DNA of 64,000 nucleotides from Streptomyces adelaidensis. Lineage in GTDB: Bacteria > Actinomycetota > Actinomycetes > Streptomycetales > Streptomycetaceae. The stretch covers positions 1-64,000 of the forward strand of contig NZ_JAEMUX010000031.1 of NCBI RefSeq assembly GCF_016598475.1, given 5' to 3'. The notes under the pieces are model-generated. The model searched no databases and was not told the DNA's origin. It saw nothing but the letters and a program-made list of their open reading frames with translations. The first letter of the stretch is position 1, and each line of letters opens with the position of its first letter. Shown in pieces: positions 34,864 to 43,764 of the stretch. Made by a program: the position numbers and the translations under genes.

Positions 34864-34907
34864 TTCACGTCACGTTGACGATGCCCATAGCGTCGATGTG
34901 ACGTGAA
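34864..34907. promoter_or_regulatory. 44-bp imperfect palindrome upstream of nadA, candidate operator
   Basis: TTCACGTCACGTTGACG (34864-34880) pairs with CGTCGATGTGACGTGAA (34891-34907) with 15 of 17 matches around a 10-nt centre. It sits in the 399-bp divergent gap between nadA and erpA (34762-35160). The size and symmetry suggest a dimeric or tetrameric regulator site, perhaps for NAD or Fe-S control. The protein is unknown. The gap also holds a 23-bp tandem duplication (34930-34975) and no gene. Confidence 0.5.
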
Positions 34908-34929
34908 TCCCGGTGGTGTGAATCCCGAC

Positions 34930-34975
34930 GGCGCCATGAGCGTGCCCGGCTCGGCGCCATGACCGTGCCCGGCGC
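34930..34975. repeat. 23-bp tandem duplication in the nadA-erpA gap
   Basis: Two adjacent 23-bp units, GGCGCCATGAGCGTGCCCGG(CTC) and GGCGCCATGACCGTGCCCGG(CGC), differ at about three positions. A third partial unit follows (GGCGACCATGCCCC). Just upstream GTGAATCCCG also occurs twice. It may be a slippage product in the promoter region. Confidence 0.7.
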
Positions 34976-35160
34976 GGCGCGGCGACCATGCCCCACGTGG
35001 CGTTGTCCACAGTGGCCGGCGACCCGGTGCCCACTCCCCGGGCCATGTGCGAGCATGAAGAGTGACGCGAAGGAAATCCGCTTGGCCCCGGAATGAATGC
35101 GGGGCCCCGGCGGTTGCACTCGTCGGAAAGCAGTCTCCGTACAACCCGGGAGAGATGTAG

Positions 35161-35517
35161 ATGTCCGTATCGGACGAGTCCACCACCGTCACCGACGGCA
35201 TCGTCCTGTCCGACGCCGCGGCGGCGAAGGTCAGGGCCCTGCTCGACCAGGAAGGCCGTGACGACCTGGCGCTGCGTGTCGCTGTTCAGCCCGGCGGCTG
35301 CTCCGGCCTGCGCTACCAGCTCTTCTTCGACGAGCGCTCCCTCGACGGTGACGTCGTCAAGGACTTCGACGGGGTCAAGGTCATCACCGACCGCATGAGC
35401 GCTCCCTACCTGGGCGGCGCCTCCATCGACTTCGTCGACACCATCGAGAAGCAGGGCTTCACCATCGACAACCCCAACGCGACGGGCTCCTGCGCCTGCG
35501 GTGACTCCTTCAACTAG
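35161..35517 (+). CDS. erpA: Iron-sulfur cluster insertion protein ErpA (A-type carrier)
   Basis: This is a 118-residue A-type carrier of the HesB/IscA/ErpA family that delivers Fe-S clusters to target enzymes. The three cluster cysteines are in PGGCSGLRYQ and GSCACGDSFN (C-x-C near the C-terminus). ATG 35161 with GGGAGAG upstream. Its divergent neighbour nadA is an Fe-S enzyme, and the respiratory Rieske protein is encoded about 12 kb away; this ErpA is a good candidate to supply both. Monocistronic, with its own strong terminator. Confidence 0.95.
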   Translation: MSVSDESTTVTDGIVLSDAAAAKVRALLDQEGRDDLALRVAVQPGGCSGLRYQLFFDERSLDGDVVKDFDGVKVITDRMSAPYLGGASIDFVDTIEKQGFTIDNPNATGSCACGDSFN

Positions 35518-35549
35518 AGTCCCCGCGCACGCGACGCGAGTACGGCACG

Positions 35550-35590
35550 ACGAAGGCGGCGTCCCCCTCCGACGGGGACGCCGCCTTCGT
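35550..35590. terminator. Terminator downstream of erpA
   Basis: ACGAAGGCGGCGTCCCC (35550-35566) pairs perfectly with GGGGACGCCGCCTTCGT (35574-35590) around a 7-nt loop. It lies 33 bp past the erpA stop and also 3' of the convergent membrane-protein gene, so it probably acts in both directions. Confidence 0.9.
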
Positions 35591-35650
35591 ACGTCTGGTT
35601 GGTAGGTCCGGACACCGGAACGCGGTGGAGACGGTGTGCGGCGGAGCCGC

Positions 35651-37414
35651 CTACCGCGGCTCCAGCTCCGCGATCCCGCCCTTCGCGATCTCCTTGCCGT
35701 CCGACCCGACCACTTCGCGGTCGCCGAGCGGCTCGTCCAACTGCACGGTCCGCTCCATCGCCTTGGCGATCATGATGCAGACCTTGCCCTCCCACGGTGT
35801 GTCGGTCACGGTGACCGTCACCTCGCCCGACTCCTCGCTCACCGAGGCCGCGTAGTCGCTGCACACGCCGCCCCAGAAGGTGACGGTCAGCTTCTCGCCG
35901 TCGACCTCGTAGCCCTGGACGCGTACATCCCGCGAGGACGGACCCGTGGAGGGCGTGTCGCCCGGTTCGGCGGACTCCTCGGTCGGCTCCGCCGGCGGCT
36001 CGGGGGCGGCCAGATACGTCGGGTCGATCGCCGGATGCGTCACCGTGAAGGTGGCCTCGGCCCCCTGCGGCCGTACCTCGAACATCCAGGACGGCACCAG
36101 CGCCGGCCGGCCGTCCACCTGGTGCGAGGCGAGCCCGAACACCGCGTCCTCGACGGTGACCGCCTCCGGCGTCGGCGCCGTGGTCACCCGCTCGCACGGC
36201 GTCCCGGTCGCCACGGCCGTCCCGCCGTCCGCACCCTCCAGCGGTACGGGACCGGTGCAGCCGCCCACGCCCCCGCGCGCGGTGCCGGCGCCCTGACCCG
36301 AGCCGTTCATCAGCTCCAGCGCCCGCTCCGCGTCGACCACGGGATACGTGTCGCTCTTCACCGGCGTCTTCAGGTTGCCGCTGCCGCCGAGCACTTGGCC
36401 GTCGGCGCCGACCTGGACACCGGTCGACCAGCCGTACGTGGGCAGCCCGCCGACCTCGGGATCGGCGTTCACCACCCGTATGGCGCCCAGGAGTTGCGTC
36501 GCGTCGAGCTTGGCCTCGTCCTGGCCGGCGGCCTTGAGCACCGGGGCCGCCGCCTTCTTGGCCGCCGCCTCACTCACCGCCTCGCCGCCCTCGGCCACGC
36601 TGCCGGAGGTGCAGACATCGACCTTCTGGCAGTTGTCGGTGCCCGGCGTGTACCGGTTGAACGTCCAGGTCCCCGGTGACCGCTTGTCGACCCGGAGAAC
36701 CGGTCCCGAACCGTCGCCCGCGCTCCCCACCCGCCAGGCCTCACCCTCGGCCGTCGGCGTACCTTCCACACCGAGCGCCTTCGCGAGCCGGGCCACCTCG
36801 GCGGCCGTCACGTCGCCCTTGACCGAGTACACGGGAGCGGAGCCGGGACCGTCGGGCAGATCGCCGGCCGCTCGATAGGTCACGCCGTTCGGGTTCGGCT
36901 CGCCCGGAGCGATGCCGGCCGAACCGCCGTCGGTGTACCCGTCGAGCGCCAGCGGCGGGGGAGTGCCGTCCCCGCCGGGCGAACCGGTCCCTTCGGACCC
37001 ACCGGAAGCGGTGGCGGCGAGCAGCGCCCCGCCACCCCCGACCAGCAGCACCGCGGCGGCCACCGACGCCACGACCACCCGGGAACGCCGGCGGCGCGGC
37101 CGCTCGGCACCGCCGACTTCTACGACGTGACTCTCATCGCCACGTTCATCGCTGCTCTCGTCGCCATGCTCATCGCCACTCTCGCCGCCGCTGTCGTCAG
37201 CGGCCCGCGCATCCTCGTCCCTCTCGGAGCCCGCACCGTCGTCCGCGTCACTCCCCGCAGCCGCATCGGCCTTGTTGTCACCGGCGGCCTCGTCGGCTTC
37301 CTTGGCCCCCTCGGCCTCAGTGACGTCATCCCCGGCAGCCCTGAGCTCCTCGGTGGCTTCGGGCTCGGTGCCCTCGTCCGGGTTCTCGGGGTTGTCGGGT
37401 CGCTCGGAGTTCAC
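35651..37414 (-). CDS. Large membrane-anchored protein with extracytoplasmic region
   Basis: This is a 587-residue protein that I recognise only as a streptomycete large membrane protein. The first ~105 residues are extremely acidic, low-complexity and probably cytoplasmic (EATEELRAAGDDVTEAEG, GDEHGDESSDERGDES). A basic RPRRRRSR motif and one helix (VVVASVAAAVLLVGGGGALL) follow, so the remaining ~435 residues face outward. That part has two Cys pairs (DNCQKVDVC, GGC..PCE) and repeated YPVVDAERALELM- and VNADPEVGG-like segments; no enzyme motif is seen. GTG at 37414 with AGGAG. Confidence 0.82.
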   Translation of the reverse strand: MNSERPDNPENPDEGTEPEATEELRAAGDDVTEAEGAKEADEAAGDNKADAAAGSDADDGAGSERDEDARAADDSGGESGDEHGDESSDERGDESHVVEVGGAERPRRRRSRVVVASVAAAVLLVGGGGALLAATASGGSEGTGSPGGDGTPPPLALDGYTDGGSAGIAPGEPNPNGVTYRAAGDLPDGPGSAPVYSVKGDVTAAEVARLAKALGVEGTPTAEGEAWRVGSAGDGSGPVLRVDKRSPGTWTFNRYTPGTDNCQKVDVCTSGSVAEGGEAVSEAAAKKAAAPVLKAAGQDEAKLDATQLLGAIRVVNADPEVGGLPTYGWSTGVQVGADGQVLGGSGNLKTPVKSDTYPVVDAERALELMNGSGQGAGTARGGVGGCTGPVPLEGADGGTAVATGTPCERVTTAPTPEAVTVEDAVFGLASHQVDGRPALVPSWMFEVRPQGAEATFTVTHPAIDPTYLAAPEPPAEPTEESAEPGDTPSTGPSSRDVRVQGYEVDGEKLTVTFWGGVCSDYAASVSEESGEVTVTVTDTPWEGKVCIMIAKAMERTVQLDEPLGDREVVGSDGKEIAKGGIAELEPR

Positions 37415-37498
37415 CGCATCGCTCCTTCGGCAGGTCGTACACCGCATCCCCTATACGGGGGACAGCGATGGGACGCGGCGGAGGAGCCGACGGTTCCC

Positions 37499-37708
37499 TC
37501 AGTCGCCGTAGTCGGACATCGCGTCCACCAGTCGCGCGGAGGTCACCGGCACCGTCACCCCGTGAATGAGCGAAGGGGACACCGGAGCCGTAATGACCTT
37601 CGCGGGGGCCGCCCAGTGCGGAGCCATCCGCGCGCAGTCGCCGCGCAGCGCCGCCAGGCCCGCGTCCGGGTCGAACGGGACGGTGCCGGGGATCTTGGGG
37701 TTCGTCAT
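37499..37708 (-). CDS. Small conserved hypothetical protein
   Basis: This is a 69-residue protein beginning MTNPKIPGTVPFDPDAGLAA, with VTVPVTSARLVDAMSDYGD at the end. No domain is recognised. It precedes the large membrane protein gene on the same strand by 84 bp and is divergent from the PfkB kinase gene. No obvious SD is seen, so it may be leaderless. Coding composition is reasonable, but length keeps certainty moderate. Confidence 0.6.
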   Translation of the reverse strand: MTNPKIPGTVPFDPDAGLAALRGDCARMAPHWAAPAKVITAPVSPSLIHGVTVPVTSARLVDAMSDYGD

Positions 37709-37843
37709 AACCGCACCGTATGCATCGCGAACCCCACGAAGAAAGACCTACTATCGGGTAGTTTTGCCTGCTTCAGAGCGAGTGGACGACCCGGTAGCGT
37801 GAACTGTCAATCCCCTCTTCCTTCGCAGGAGCGTGTCCTCGCC

Positions 37844-38818
37844 GTGCGTATCGCAGTCTCCGGCTCCATCGCCACCGACCATCTGATGACCTTCCCGGGC
37901 CGCTTCGCCGACCAACTCGTCGCGGACCAGTTGCACACGGTCTCCCTCTCCTTCCTCGTCGACCAGCTCGACGTACGCCGGGGCGGTGTCGGCGCGAACA
38001 TCGCGTTCGGCATGGGACAACTCGGCACGCGCCCGATCCTGGTCGGCGCGGCGGGCTCGGACTTCGACGAGTACCGCGCGTGGCTCGACCGGCACGGTGT
38101 GGACACCACCTCCGTGCGTATCTCCGAGACGCTGCACACGGCCCGCTTCGTGTGCACCACGGACGCCGACCACAACCAGATCGGCTCCTTCTACACGGGC
38201 GCCATGAGCGAGGCCCGCCTCATCGAGCTGAAGACCGTCGCCGACCGCGTCGGCGGCCTCGACCTCGTCCTGATCGGCGCGGACGACCCGGAGGCGATGC
38301 TGCGCCACACCGAGGAATGCCGTTCGCGCGGCATCCCCTTCGCCGCCGACTTCTCCCAGCAGATCGCCCGCATGGACGGCGACGAGATCCGGATACTGCT
38401 GGACGGCGCCACGTACCTCTTCTCCAACGAGTACGAGAAGGGCCTCATCGAGTCCAAGACCGGCTGGTCGGACGCGGAGATCCTCGCCAAGGTCGGCCAC
38501 CGGGTGACCACCCTCGGCGCGCAGGGCGTACGCATCGAGCGCGTCGGACACGACCCGATCGAGGTCGGCTGCCCCGACGAGGAGCGCAAGGCCGACCCCA
38601 CGGGTGTCGGCGACGCGTTTCGCGCGGGGTTCCTCTCGGGGCTGGCCTGGGGCGTCTCGCTGGAGCGCGCCGCGCAGGTCGGGTGCATGCTCGCGACGCT
38701 GGTCATCGAGACGGTGGGGACGCAGGAGTACCAGTTGCGGCGCGGCCACTTCATGGAGCGGTTCACCAAGGCGTATGGGGATGAGTCCGCGGAAGAGGTT
38801 CGCGCGCACCTCGGCTGA
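37844..38818 (+). CDS. PfkB-family carbohydrate/adenosine kinase
   Basis: This is a 324-residue ribokinase-fold kinase. It begins RIAVSGSIATDHLMTFPGRF; the substrate motif GGVGANIAFGMGQLG and the ATP/anion-hole motif DPTGVGDAFRAGFLSG (catalytic Asp in GVGD) are intact. In mycobacteria the gene in the same neighbourhood (next to erpA and the cta/qcr genes) is the adenosine kinase AdoK/CbhK, so an adenosine or nucleoside substrate is likely but inferred. GTG 37844 with an AGGAG site about 14 nt upstream. Monocistronic. Confidence 0.92.
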   Translation: MRIAVSGSIATDHLMTFPGRFADQLVADQLHTVSLSFLVDQLDVRRGGVGANIAFGMGQLGTRPILVGAAGSDFDEYRAWLDRHGVDTTSVRISETLHTARFVCTTDADHNQIGSFYTGAMSEARLIELKTVADRVGGLDLVLIGADDPEAMLRHTEECRSRGIPFAADFSQQIARMDGDEIRILLDGATYLFSNEYEKGLIESKTGWSDAEILAKVGHRVTTLGAQGVRIERVGHDPIEVGCPDEERKADPTGVGDAFRAGFLSGLAWGVSLERAAQVGCMLATLVIETVGTQEYQLRRGHFMERFTKAYGDESAEEVRAHLG

Positions 38819-38882
38819 GGCGTGCCCCCTCGGCGACGTCCGGGTCGCCCCGGACGGTGCGTTGTCGGCCGCGGGTTCGTCG

Positions 38883-38945
38883 TGGCTGGTCGCGCGGTTC
38901 CCCGCGCTCCTTTTGGGCCTTCGGCCCTCAAGGGCGCGGGGATTC
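38883..38945. repeat. Palindromic repeat copy after the PfkB gene
   Basis: TGGCTGGTCGCGCGGTTCCC and CGCGCTCCTTTT, then an internal GGGCCTTCGGCCC hairpin and AAGGGCGCGGGGA. It separates convergent PfkB and cysteine desulfurase genes and probably acts as a two-way terminator. Confidence 0.85.
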
Positions 38946-38955
38946 CCGTCTCGGC

Positions 38956-40332
38956 TCAGCTCACCCTTCGCACCACATACGCCGAACCCCGTTCCGCCGG
39001 TTCCTCGCCCACGTACTCCTGGCCTCGCATCTCGCACCACGCCGGGATGTCCAGGCGGGCGGCCTCGTCGTCGGAGAGGACTCGGACCGTGCCGCCGACC
39101 GGTACGTCGCCGATCACCTTCGCCAGCTCGATGACGGGGATCGGGCAGCGCTTGCCGAGGGCGTCCACGACGAGTACGTCCTCGTGCACGACGGTCGCGG
39201 GCACCGGTGCCCCCAGCTTCTCCCGCACGGCCGCGACCGCCCCCGGCAGCACCGTCAGGAATCGCTCGACGTCGTCCGCGGGCGTCCCCGGCGGCAGCGA
39301 CACCCGGACGTTCCCCTCGCTGAGCACCCCCATGGCCTTCAGGACGTGGCTGGGCGTCAGTGTGCTGCTCGTGCAGGACGAACCCGAGGAGACGGAGAAG
39401 CCCGCACGGTCCAGTTCGTGCAGCAATGCCTCCCCGTCGACATAGAGACAGGAGAAGGTGACGACGCCCGGCAGCCGGCGCTCCGGGTCCCCCACCACCT
39501 CCACGTCCGGCACCAGCGACACCACCCGCGCCCGGATCCGCTCCGTCAACTCCCGCAGCCGTACGGCCTCCGCGGCGGCCTCCGCCCGTACGGCGCGCAG
39601 CGAGGCGGCGGCCGCCACGACGGCCGGGATGTTCTCGAACCCCGCGGCCCGCCCCGACTCCCGCTCGTCGGCGGGCCCTTGCGCCGCGAACCGCACACCC
39701 TTGCGTACGACGAGCAGCCCCACCCCGGACGGGCCACCCCACTTGTGGGCGCTGCCGGTCAGCACCGACCAGTCCCCGTCCACCCGCCCCCACCCGAGCG
39801 ACTGCGCCGCGTCCACCAGCAACGGCACCCCGGCCGCCCGGCACGCCGCCGCCACCTCGGCCACCGGCTGCTCGGTCCCCACCTCGTGGTTGGCGGACTG
39901 CAGACACGCGAGCGCGGTGTCCTCCCGCAGGGCCTCGGCGTACGAGGACGCGGCGACCGCCCCGGTACGGCCCACGGCCACCTGGGTGACCGTCCCACCC
40001 CCGGCCTCGTGGGCATCCGCCGCATGCAGCACCGAAGAGTGTTCGACCGCCGACACGATCAGGTGACCGCCGACCCGCCGCCGACCCGCCAGCACCCCGG
40101 CGATCCCGGAGTGCACGGCCCGCGTCCCCGACGACGTGAACACCAACTCGTCGGCCCGGCATCCCACCGCCTCGGCAGCCGCCTCCCTGGCGGCGTCCAG
40201 CAGCAACCGGGCCCGCCGGCCTTCCTTGTAGAGCCGCGCGGGATCGGCCCACCCCTCCTCCAGCGAGGCGAGAAGTGCCTGCCGGGCAACGGGATGCAGG
40301 GGAGCGGAGGAAGCAGCGTCGAAGTAGACCAC
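38956..40332 (-). CDS. Cysteine desulfurase (IscS/NifS-type) fused to a TusA sulfurtransferase domain
   Basis: This is a 458-residue two-domain protein. Residues 1-375 form a class V PLP desulfurase: MVYFDAASSAPLHP, PLP lysine K197 in GSAHKWGGPSG, and mobile-loop catalytic cysteine C320 in SSGSSCTSSTLTPSHVL. Residues 385-458 are a TusA-like domain with CPxP motif (C396 in LGKRCPIPVIELAKVI), which normally receives the persulfide. The fusion would relay sulfur internally towards Fe-S clusters, tRNA thiolation or cofactors. GTG 40332; no SD is seen but TATAGC lies upstream, so leaderless translation is possible. Close to erpA. Confidence 0.93.
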   Translation of the reverse strand: MVYFDAASSAPLHPVARQALLASLEEGWADPARLYKEGRRARLLLDAAREAAAEAVGCRADELVFTSSGTRAVHSGIAGVLAGRRRVGGHLIVSAVEHSSVLHAADAHEAGGGTVTQVAVGRTGAVAASSYAEALREDTALACLQSANHEVGTEQPVAEVAAACRAAGVPLLVDAAQSLGWGRVDGDWSVLTGSAHKWGGPSGVGLLVVRKGVRFAAQGPADERESGRAAGFENIPAVVAAAASLRAVRAEAAAEAVRLRELTERIRARVVSLVPDVEVVGDPERRLPGVVTFSCLYVDGEALLHELDRAGFSVSSGSSCTSSTLTPSHVLKAMGVLSEGNVRVSLPPGTPADDVERFLTVLPGAVAAVREKLGAPVPATVVHEDVLVVDALGKRCPIPVIELAKVIGDVPVGGTVRVLSDDEAARLDIPAWCEMRGQEYVGEEPAERGSAYVVRRVS

Positions 40333-40364
40333 AGGGCAACGCTATAAGCAGGGGCCGAGGGGAG

Positions 40365-40402
40365 CGCCCTCAAGGGACGCGGGGAACCGCGCGAACAACC
40401 AC
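40365..40402. repeat. Palindromic repeat half copy upstream of ctaC
   Basis: GGAGCGCCCTCAAGGGACGC is followed by GGGGAACCGCGCGAACAACC. It lies in the 289-bp divergent gap between the desulfurase gene and ctaC (40333-40621). This copy is at 5' ends rather than 3' ends, unlike most. The gap should contain the ctaCDF promoter, which I cannot place with confidence. Confidence 0.6.
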
Positions 40403-40621
40403 AACGCACGCGCAACCGCCAAACCACCCGAACTTCCGAGCTATTAGGCGCCCGGAATGACCCACGGAGTGTTGGCACCCCCTCCCCGCGCGACCCCAAA
40501 TCGCGTCCAGTAGGGTTTGGTCCGCATAAACATCCAAACCCCTGCCCGTCGCAGGGCGGCGACCGACCAGCGAGAAGGCCGCAGCCATACCGCGCGGGCG
40601 AGACTCTCGGGAAGGCGCTAC

Positions 40622-41614
40622 GTGAGTCCCAACGGCTCCGACCTCCCCCGCTGCCTAAAGGGCGCGGGTGGTACCCCCATGCCGCGGCGCCCGATGCGGC
40701 GGAAGCTGCTGCAGGCACTGACTGCGGGCCTGGTCCTGGCGACCGCCACCGGTTGCACATACAAGGACTTCCCCCGTCTTGGTATGCCCACGCCGACCAC
40801 GGAAGAGGCTCCGCGGATCCTCTCCCTGTGGCAGGGCTCGTGGGCCGCCGCGCTCGCCACGGGCGTACTGGTCTGGGGCCTGATCCTGTGGAGTGCCTTC
40901 TTCCACCGGCGTAGCCGCACCAAGGTCGAAGTTCCCCCACAGACCCGGTACAACATGCCCATCGAGGCGCTGTACACGGTTGTCCCGCTGATCATCGTCT
41001 CGGTGCTCTTCTACTTCACCGCCCGCGACGAGTCGAAGCTTCTCGACACGTCGAAGAAGCCCGACCTCACGGTCAACGTGGTCGGCTTCCAGTGGAGCTG
41101 GTGCTTCAACTACATCGAGAACGTCGACGGCTCCGAAGGCGACGCGAAGACCGACGAGAACCTGGCCGCCATCCCGGACCGGTTCAAGACGGCCTTCCCG
41201 GACAACGCCGGCGGCGTGTACAACTGCGGCATTCCCGGCGACGAGAACCCGCAGACCGGCAACCCCGGCCCGACCCTCTGGCTCCCCAAGGGCAAGACGG
41301 TCCGCTTCGTCCTCACCTCGCGTGACGTCATCCACTCCTTCTGGGTGGTGCCGTTCCTGATGAAGCAGGACGTCATCCCGGGCCACACCAACGCCTTCCA
41401 GGTGACCCCCAACCAGGAGGGCACCTTCCTGGGCAAGTGCGCCGAACTGTGCGGCGTGGACCACTCCCGGATGCTCTTCAACGTGAAGGTCGTCTCTCCC
41501 GAGCGCTACGAGCAGCACCTCAAGGAGCTCGCGGAGAAGGGACAGACCGGTTACGTCCCGGCCGGCATCGAGCAGACGACCCACGAGAAGAACCGGGAGA
41601 CGACGAACCTGTGA
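40622..41614 (+). CDS. ctaC: Cytochrome c oxidase subunit II (aa3 type)
   Basis: This is a 330-residue lipoprotein subunit that takes electrons from cytochrome c through its CuA centre. A signal segment ends in a TATGC lipobox (LVLATATGC). Two helices follow (WAAALATGVLVWGLILWSAFF and ALYTVVPLIIVSVLFYF). The CuA site is CAELCGVDHSRM with the upstream His in VIHSFWVVP. The GTG at 40622 (VSPNGSD) has GGAAGG upstream; the frame extends further. Its stop overlaps ctaD (GTGA), so the subunits are translationally coupled. Confidence 0.96.
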   Translation: MSPNGSDLPRCLKGAGGTPMPRRPMRRKLLQALTAGLVLATATGCTYKDFPRLGMPTPTTEEAPRILSLWQGSWAAALATGVLVWGLILWSAFFHRRSRTKVEVPPQTRYNMPIEALYTVVPLIIVSVLFYFTARDESKLLDTSKKPDLTVNVVGFQWSWCFNYIENVDGSEGDAKTDENLAAIPDRFKTAFPDNAGGVYNCGIPGDENPQTGNPGPTLWLPKGKTVRFVLTSRDVIHSFWVVPFLMKQDVIPGHTNAFQVTPNQEGTFLGKCAELCGVDHSRMLFNVKVVSPERYEQHLKELAEKGQTGYVPAGIEQTTHEKNRETTNL

Positions 41615-43353
41615 GCATCCTCAACGAACCCCAGGGTGCTGCCGCCGAGAGCTCGTACGAAGACGAGTTGCCGGTCCGGCGCAAGCAGCCCGGCAATGTC
41701 GTGGTGAAGTGGCTGACGACCACCGACCACAAGACGATCGGCACGCTGTACCTGGTCACGTCGTTCGCGTTCTTCTGCATCGGCGGAGTCATGGCGCTCC
41801 TCATGCGCGCCGAGCTCGCCCGCCCGGGTACGCAGATCATGTCGAACGAGCAGTTCAACCAGGCGTTCACGATGCACGGCACGATCATGCTGCTGATGTT
41901 CGCGACGCCGCTGTTCGCCGGTTTCGCCAACTGGATCATGCCGCTGCAGATCGGCGCGCCCGACGTGGCGTTCCCGCGGCTGAACATGTTCGCCTACTGG
42001 CTCTACCTGTTCGGCTCGCTCATCGCGGTCGGTGGCTTCCTCACCCCGCAGGGCGCGGCCGACTTCGGCTGGTTCGCCTACAGCCCGCTGTCGGACGCGG
42101 TCCGCTCGCCGGGCATCGGCGCCGACATGTGGATCATGGGTCTGGCCTTCTCCGGCTTCGGCACGATCCTCGGCTCGGTCAACTTCATCACCACGATCAT
42201 CTGCATGCGCGCGCCCGGCATGACCATGTTCCGCATGCCGATCTTCACCTGGAACGTGCTGCTGACCGGTGTCCTGGTCCTGCTCGCCTTCCCGGTCCTC
42301 GCGGCCGCGCTGTTCGCCCTGGAGGCGGACCGCAAGTTCGGTGCGCATGTCTTCGACGCGGCGAACGGCGGCGCGTTGCTATGGCAACACCTCTTCTGGT
42401 TCTTCGGCCATCCAGAGGTGTACATCATCGCGCTACCGTTCTTCGGCATCATCTCCGAGGTCATCCCGGTCTTCTCCCGTAAGCCGATGTTCGGCTACTT
42501 CGGCCTGATCGGCGCGACCATCGCGATCGCCGGCCTCTCCGTGACGGTGTGGGCGCACCACATGTACGTCACCGGAGGCGTGCTCCTACCGTTCTTCTCC
42601 TTCATGACGTTCCTCATCGCCGTACCTACCGGCGTGAAGTTCTTCAACTGGATCGGAACGATGTGGAAGGGCTCGCTGTCCTTCGAGACACCGATGCTCT
42701 GGGCGACCGGCTTCCTGATCACCTTCACCTTCGGTGGTCTGACCGGCGTCATCCTGGCCTCGCCGCCGATGGACTTCCACGTCTCGGACTCGTACTTCGT
42801 GGTGGCGCACTTCCACTACGTGGTGTTCGGCACCGTGGTGTTCGCGATGTTCTCCGGCTTCCACTTCTGGTGGCCGAAGATGACGGGCAAGATGCTCGAC
42901 GAGCGTCTCGGCAAGATCACCTTCTGGACGCTGTTCATCGGCTTCCACGGCACGTTCCTCGTCCAGCACTGGCTGGGCGCCGAGGGCATGCCGCGCCGGT
43001 ACGCGGACTATCTCGCGGCCGACGGCTTCACCGCGCTGAACACGATCTCCACGATCGCCTCGTTCGTACTCGGTCTGTCGATCCTCCCGTTCCTCTACAA
43101 CGTGTGGAAGACCGCCAAGTACGGCAAGCCCGTCGGCGTCGACGACCCGTGGGGCTACGGCCGTTCGCTGGAGTGGGCGACCTCCTGCCCGCCGCCGCGG
43201 CACAACTTCCTCACCCTGCCGCGGATCCGCAGTGAATCCCCGGCGTTCGACCTGCACCACCCTGAGGTCGCCGCGCTCGAACAGCTCGCGCACGGCGGCC
43301 CCGCCGCCGGCGAGCTGGCGAGCAGCGGCAGCGGCAAGGAGGCCGGCAAGTGA
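41611..43353 (+). CDS. ctaD: Cytochrome c oxidase subunit I (aa3 type)
   Basis: This is a 580-residue subunit with 12 helices carrying haem a and the haem a3-CuB centre where O2 is reduced. Signatures: MHGTIMLLMF (low-spin haem His), HPEVYIIALPFFG (CuB His cross-linked to Tyr), WAHHMY (CuB His pair) and HFHYVVFGT (haem ligands). The N-terminus has an added soluble segment (VSILNEPQG...). GTG start overlaps the ctaC stop. It shares a GTGA overlap with ctaF downstream. Confidence 0.98.
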   Translation: MSILNEPQGAAAESSYEDELPVRRKQPGNVVVKWLTTTDHKTIGTLYLVTSFAFFCIGGVMALLMRAELARPGTQIMSNEQFNQAFTMHGTIMLLMFATPLFAGFANWIMPLQIGAPDVAFPRLNMFAYWLYLFGSLIAVGGFLTPQGAADFGWFAYSPLSDAVRSPGIGADMWIMGLAFSGFGTILGSVNFITTIICMRAPGMTMFRMPIFTWNVLLTGVLVLLAFPVLAAALFALEADRKFGAHVFDAANGGALLWQHLFWFFGHPEVYIIALPFFGIISEVIPVFSRKPMFGYFGLIGATIAIAGLSVTVWAHHMYVTGGVLLPFFSFMTFLIAVPTGVKFFNWIGTMWKGSLSFETPMLWATGFLITFTFGGLTGVILASPPMDFHVSDSYFVVAHFHYVVFGTVVFAMFSGFHFWWPKMTGKMLDERLGKITFWTLFIGFHGTFLVQHWLGAEGMPRRYADYLAADGFTALNTISTIASFVLGLSILPFLYNVWKTAKYGKPVGVDDPWGYGRSLEWATSCPPPRHNFLTLPRIRSESPAFDLHHPEVAALEQLAHGGPAAGELASSGSGKEAGK

Positions 43354-43748
43354 AGATCCAGGGCAAGATGTTCATCTGGCTGAGCGTCTTCGTGCTCGCC
43401 ATGGCGATCGTCTACGGCTACTGGTCGAAGGAGCCGGCCGGAACCACGGCGCTCTTCCTGGCCTTCGGCCTGTGCATCATGGTCGGCTACTACCTGGCCT
43501 TCACGGCCCGGCGGGTCGACGTGGGCGCGCAGGACAACAAGGAGGCCGACGTCGCGGACGACGCCGGTGAGCTGGGCTTCTTCAGCCCGCACAGCTGGCA
43601 GCCCCTCGCCCTCGGCGTGGGTGGCGCGCTCGCTTTCATGGGCGTCGTCTTCGGCTGGTGGCTGCTCTACTTCTCGGCCCCGATCCTCCTGATCGGCCTG
43701 TGGGGCTGGGTCTTCGAGTACTACCGCGGCGAAAGCCAGAACCAGTAA
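43350..43748 (+). CDS. ctaF: Cytochrome c oxidase subunit IV (actinobacterial CtaF)
   Basis: This is a 132-residue small membrane subunit with four hydrophobic helices in two pairs (FIWLSVFVLAMAIVYGYW, LFLAFGLCIMVGYYLAF, LALGVGGALAFMGVVFGWWLLY, ILLIGLWGWVFEYY). The segment GFFSPHSWQPLALG is typical of CtaF. GTG start overlaps the ctaD stop. It is the last gene of the ctaCDF operon and is followed by a terminator. Confidence 0.94.
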   Translation: MKIQGKMFIWLSVFVLAMAIVYGYWSKEPAGTTALFLAFGLCIMVGYYLAFTARRVDVGAQDNKEADVADDAGELGFFSPHSWQPLALGVGGALAFMGVVFGWWLLYFSAPILLIGLWGWVFEYYRGESQNQ

Positions 43749-43764
43749 CACGCGCTCGACACAC

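Noticed and set aside
37751..40339. 862-residue minus-strand ORF
   Set aside because: Spans two genes in wrong frames (antisense of the PfkB gene and a shifted frame of the desulfurase).
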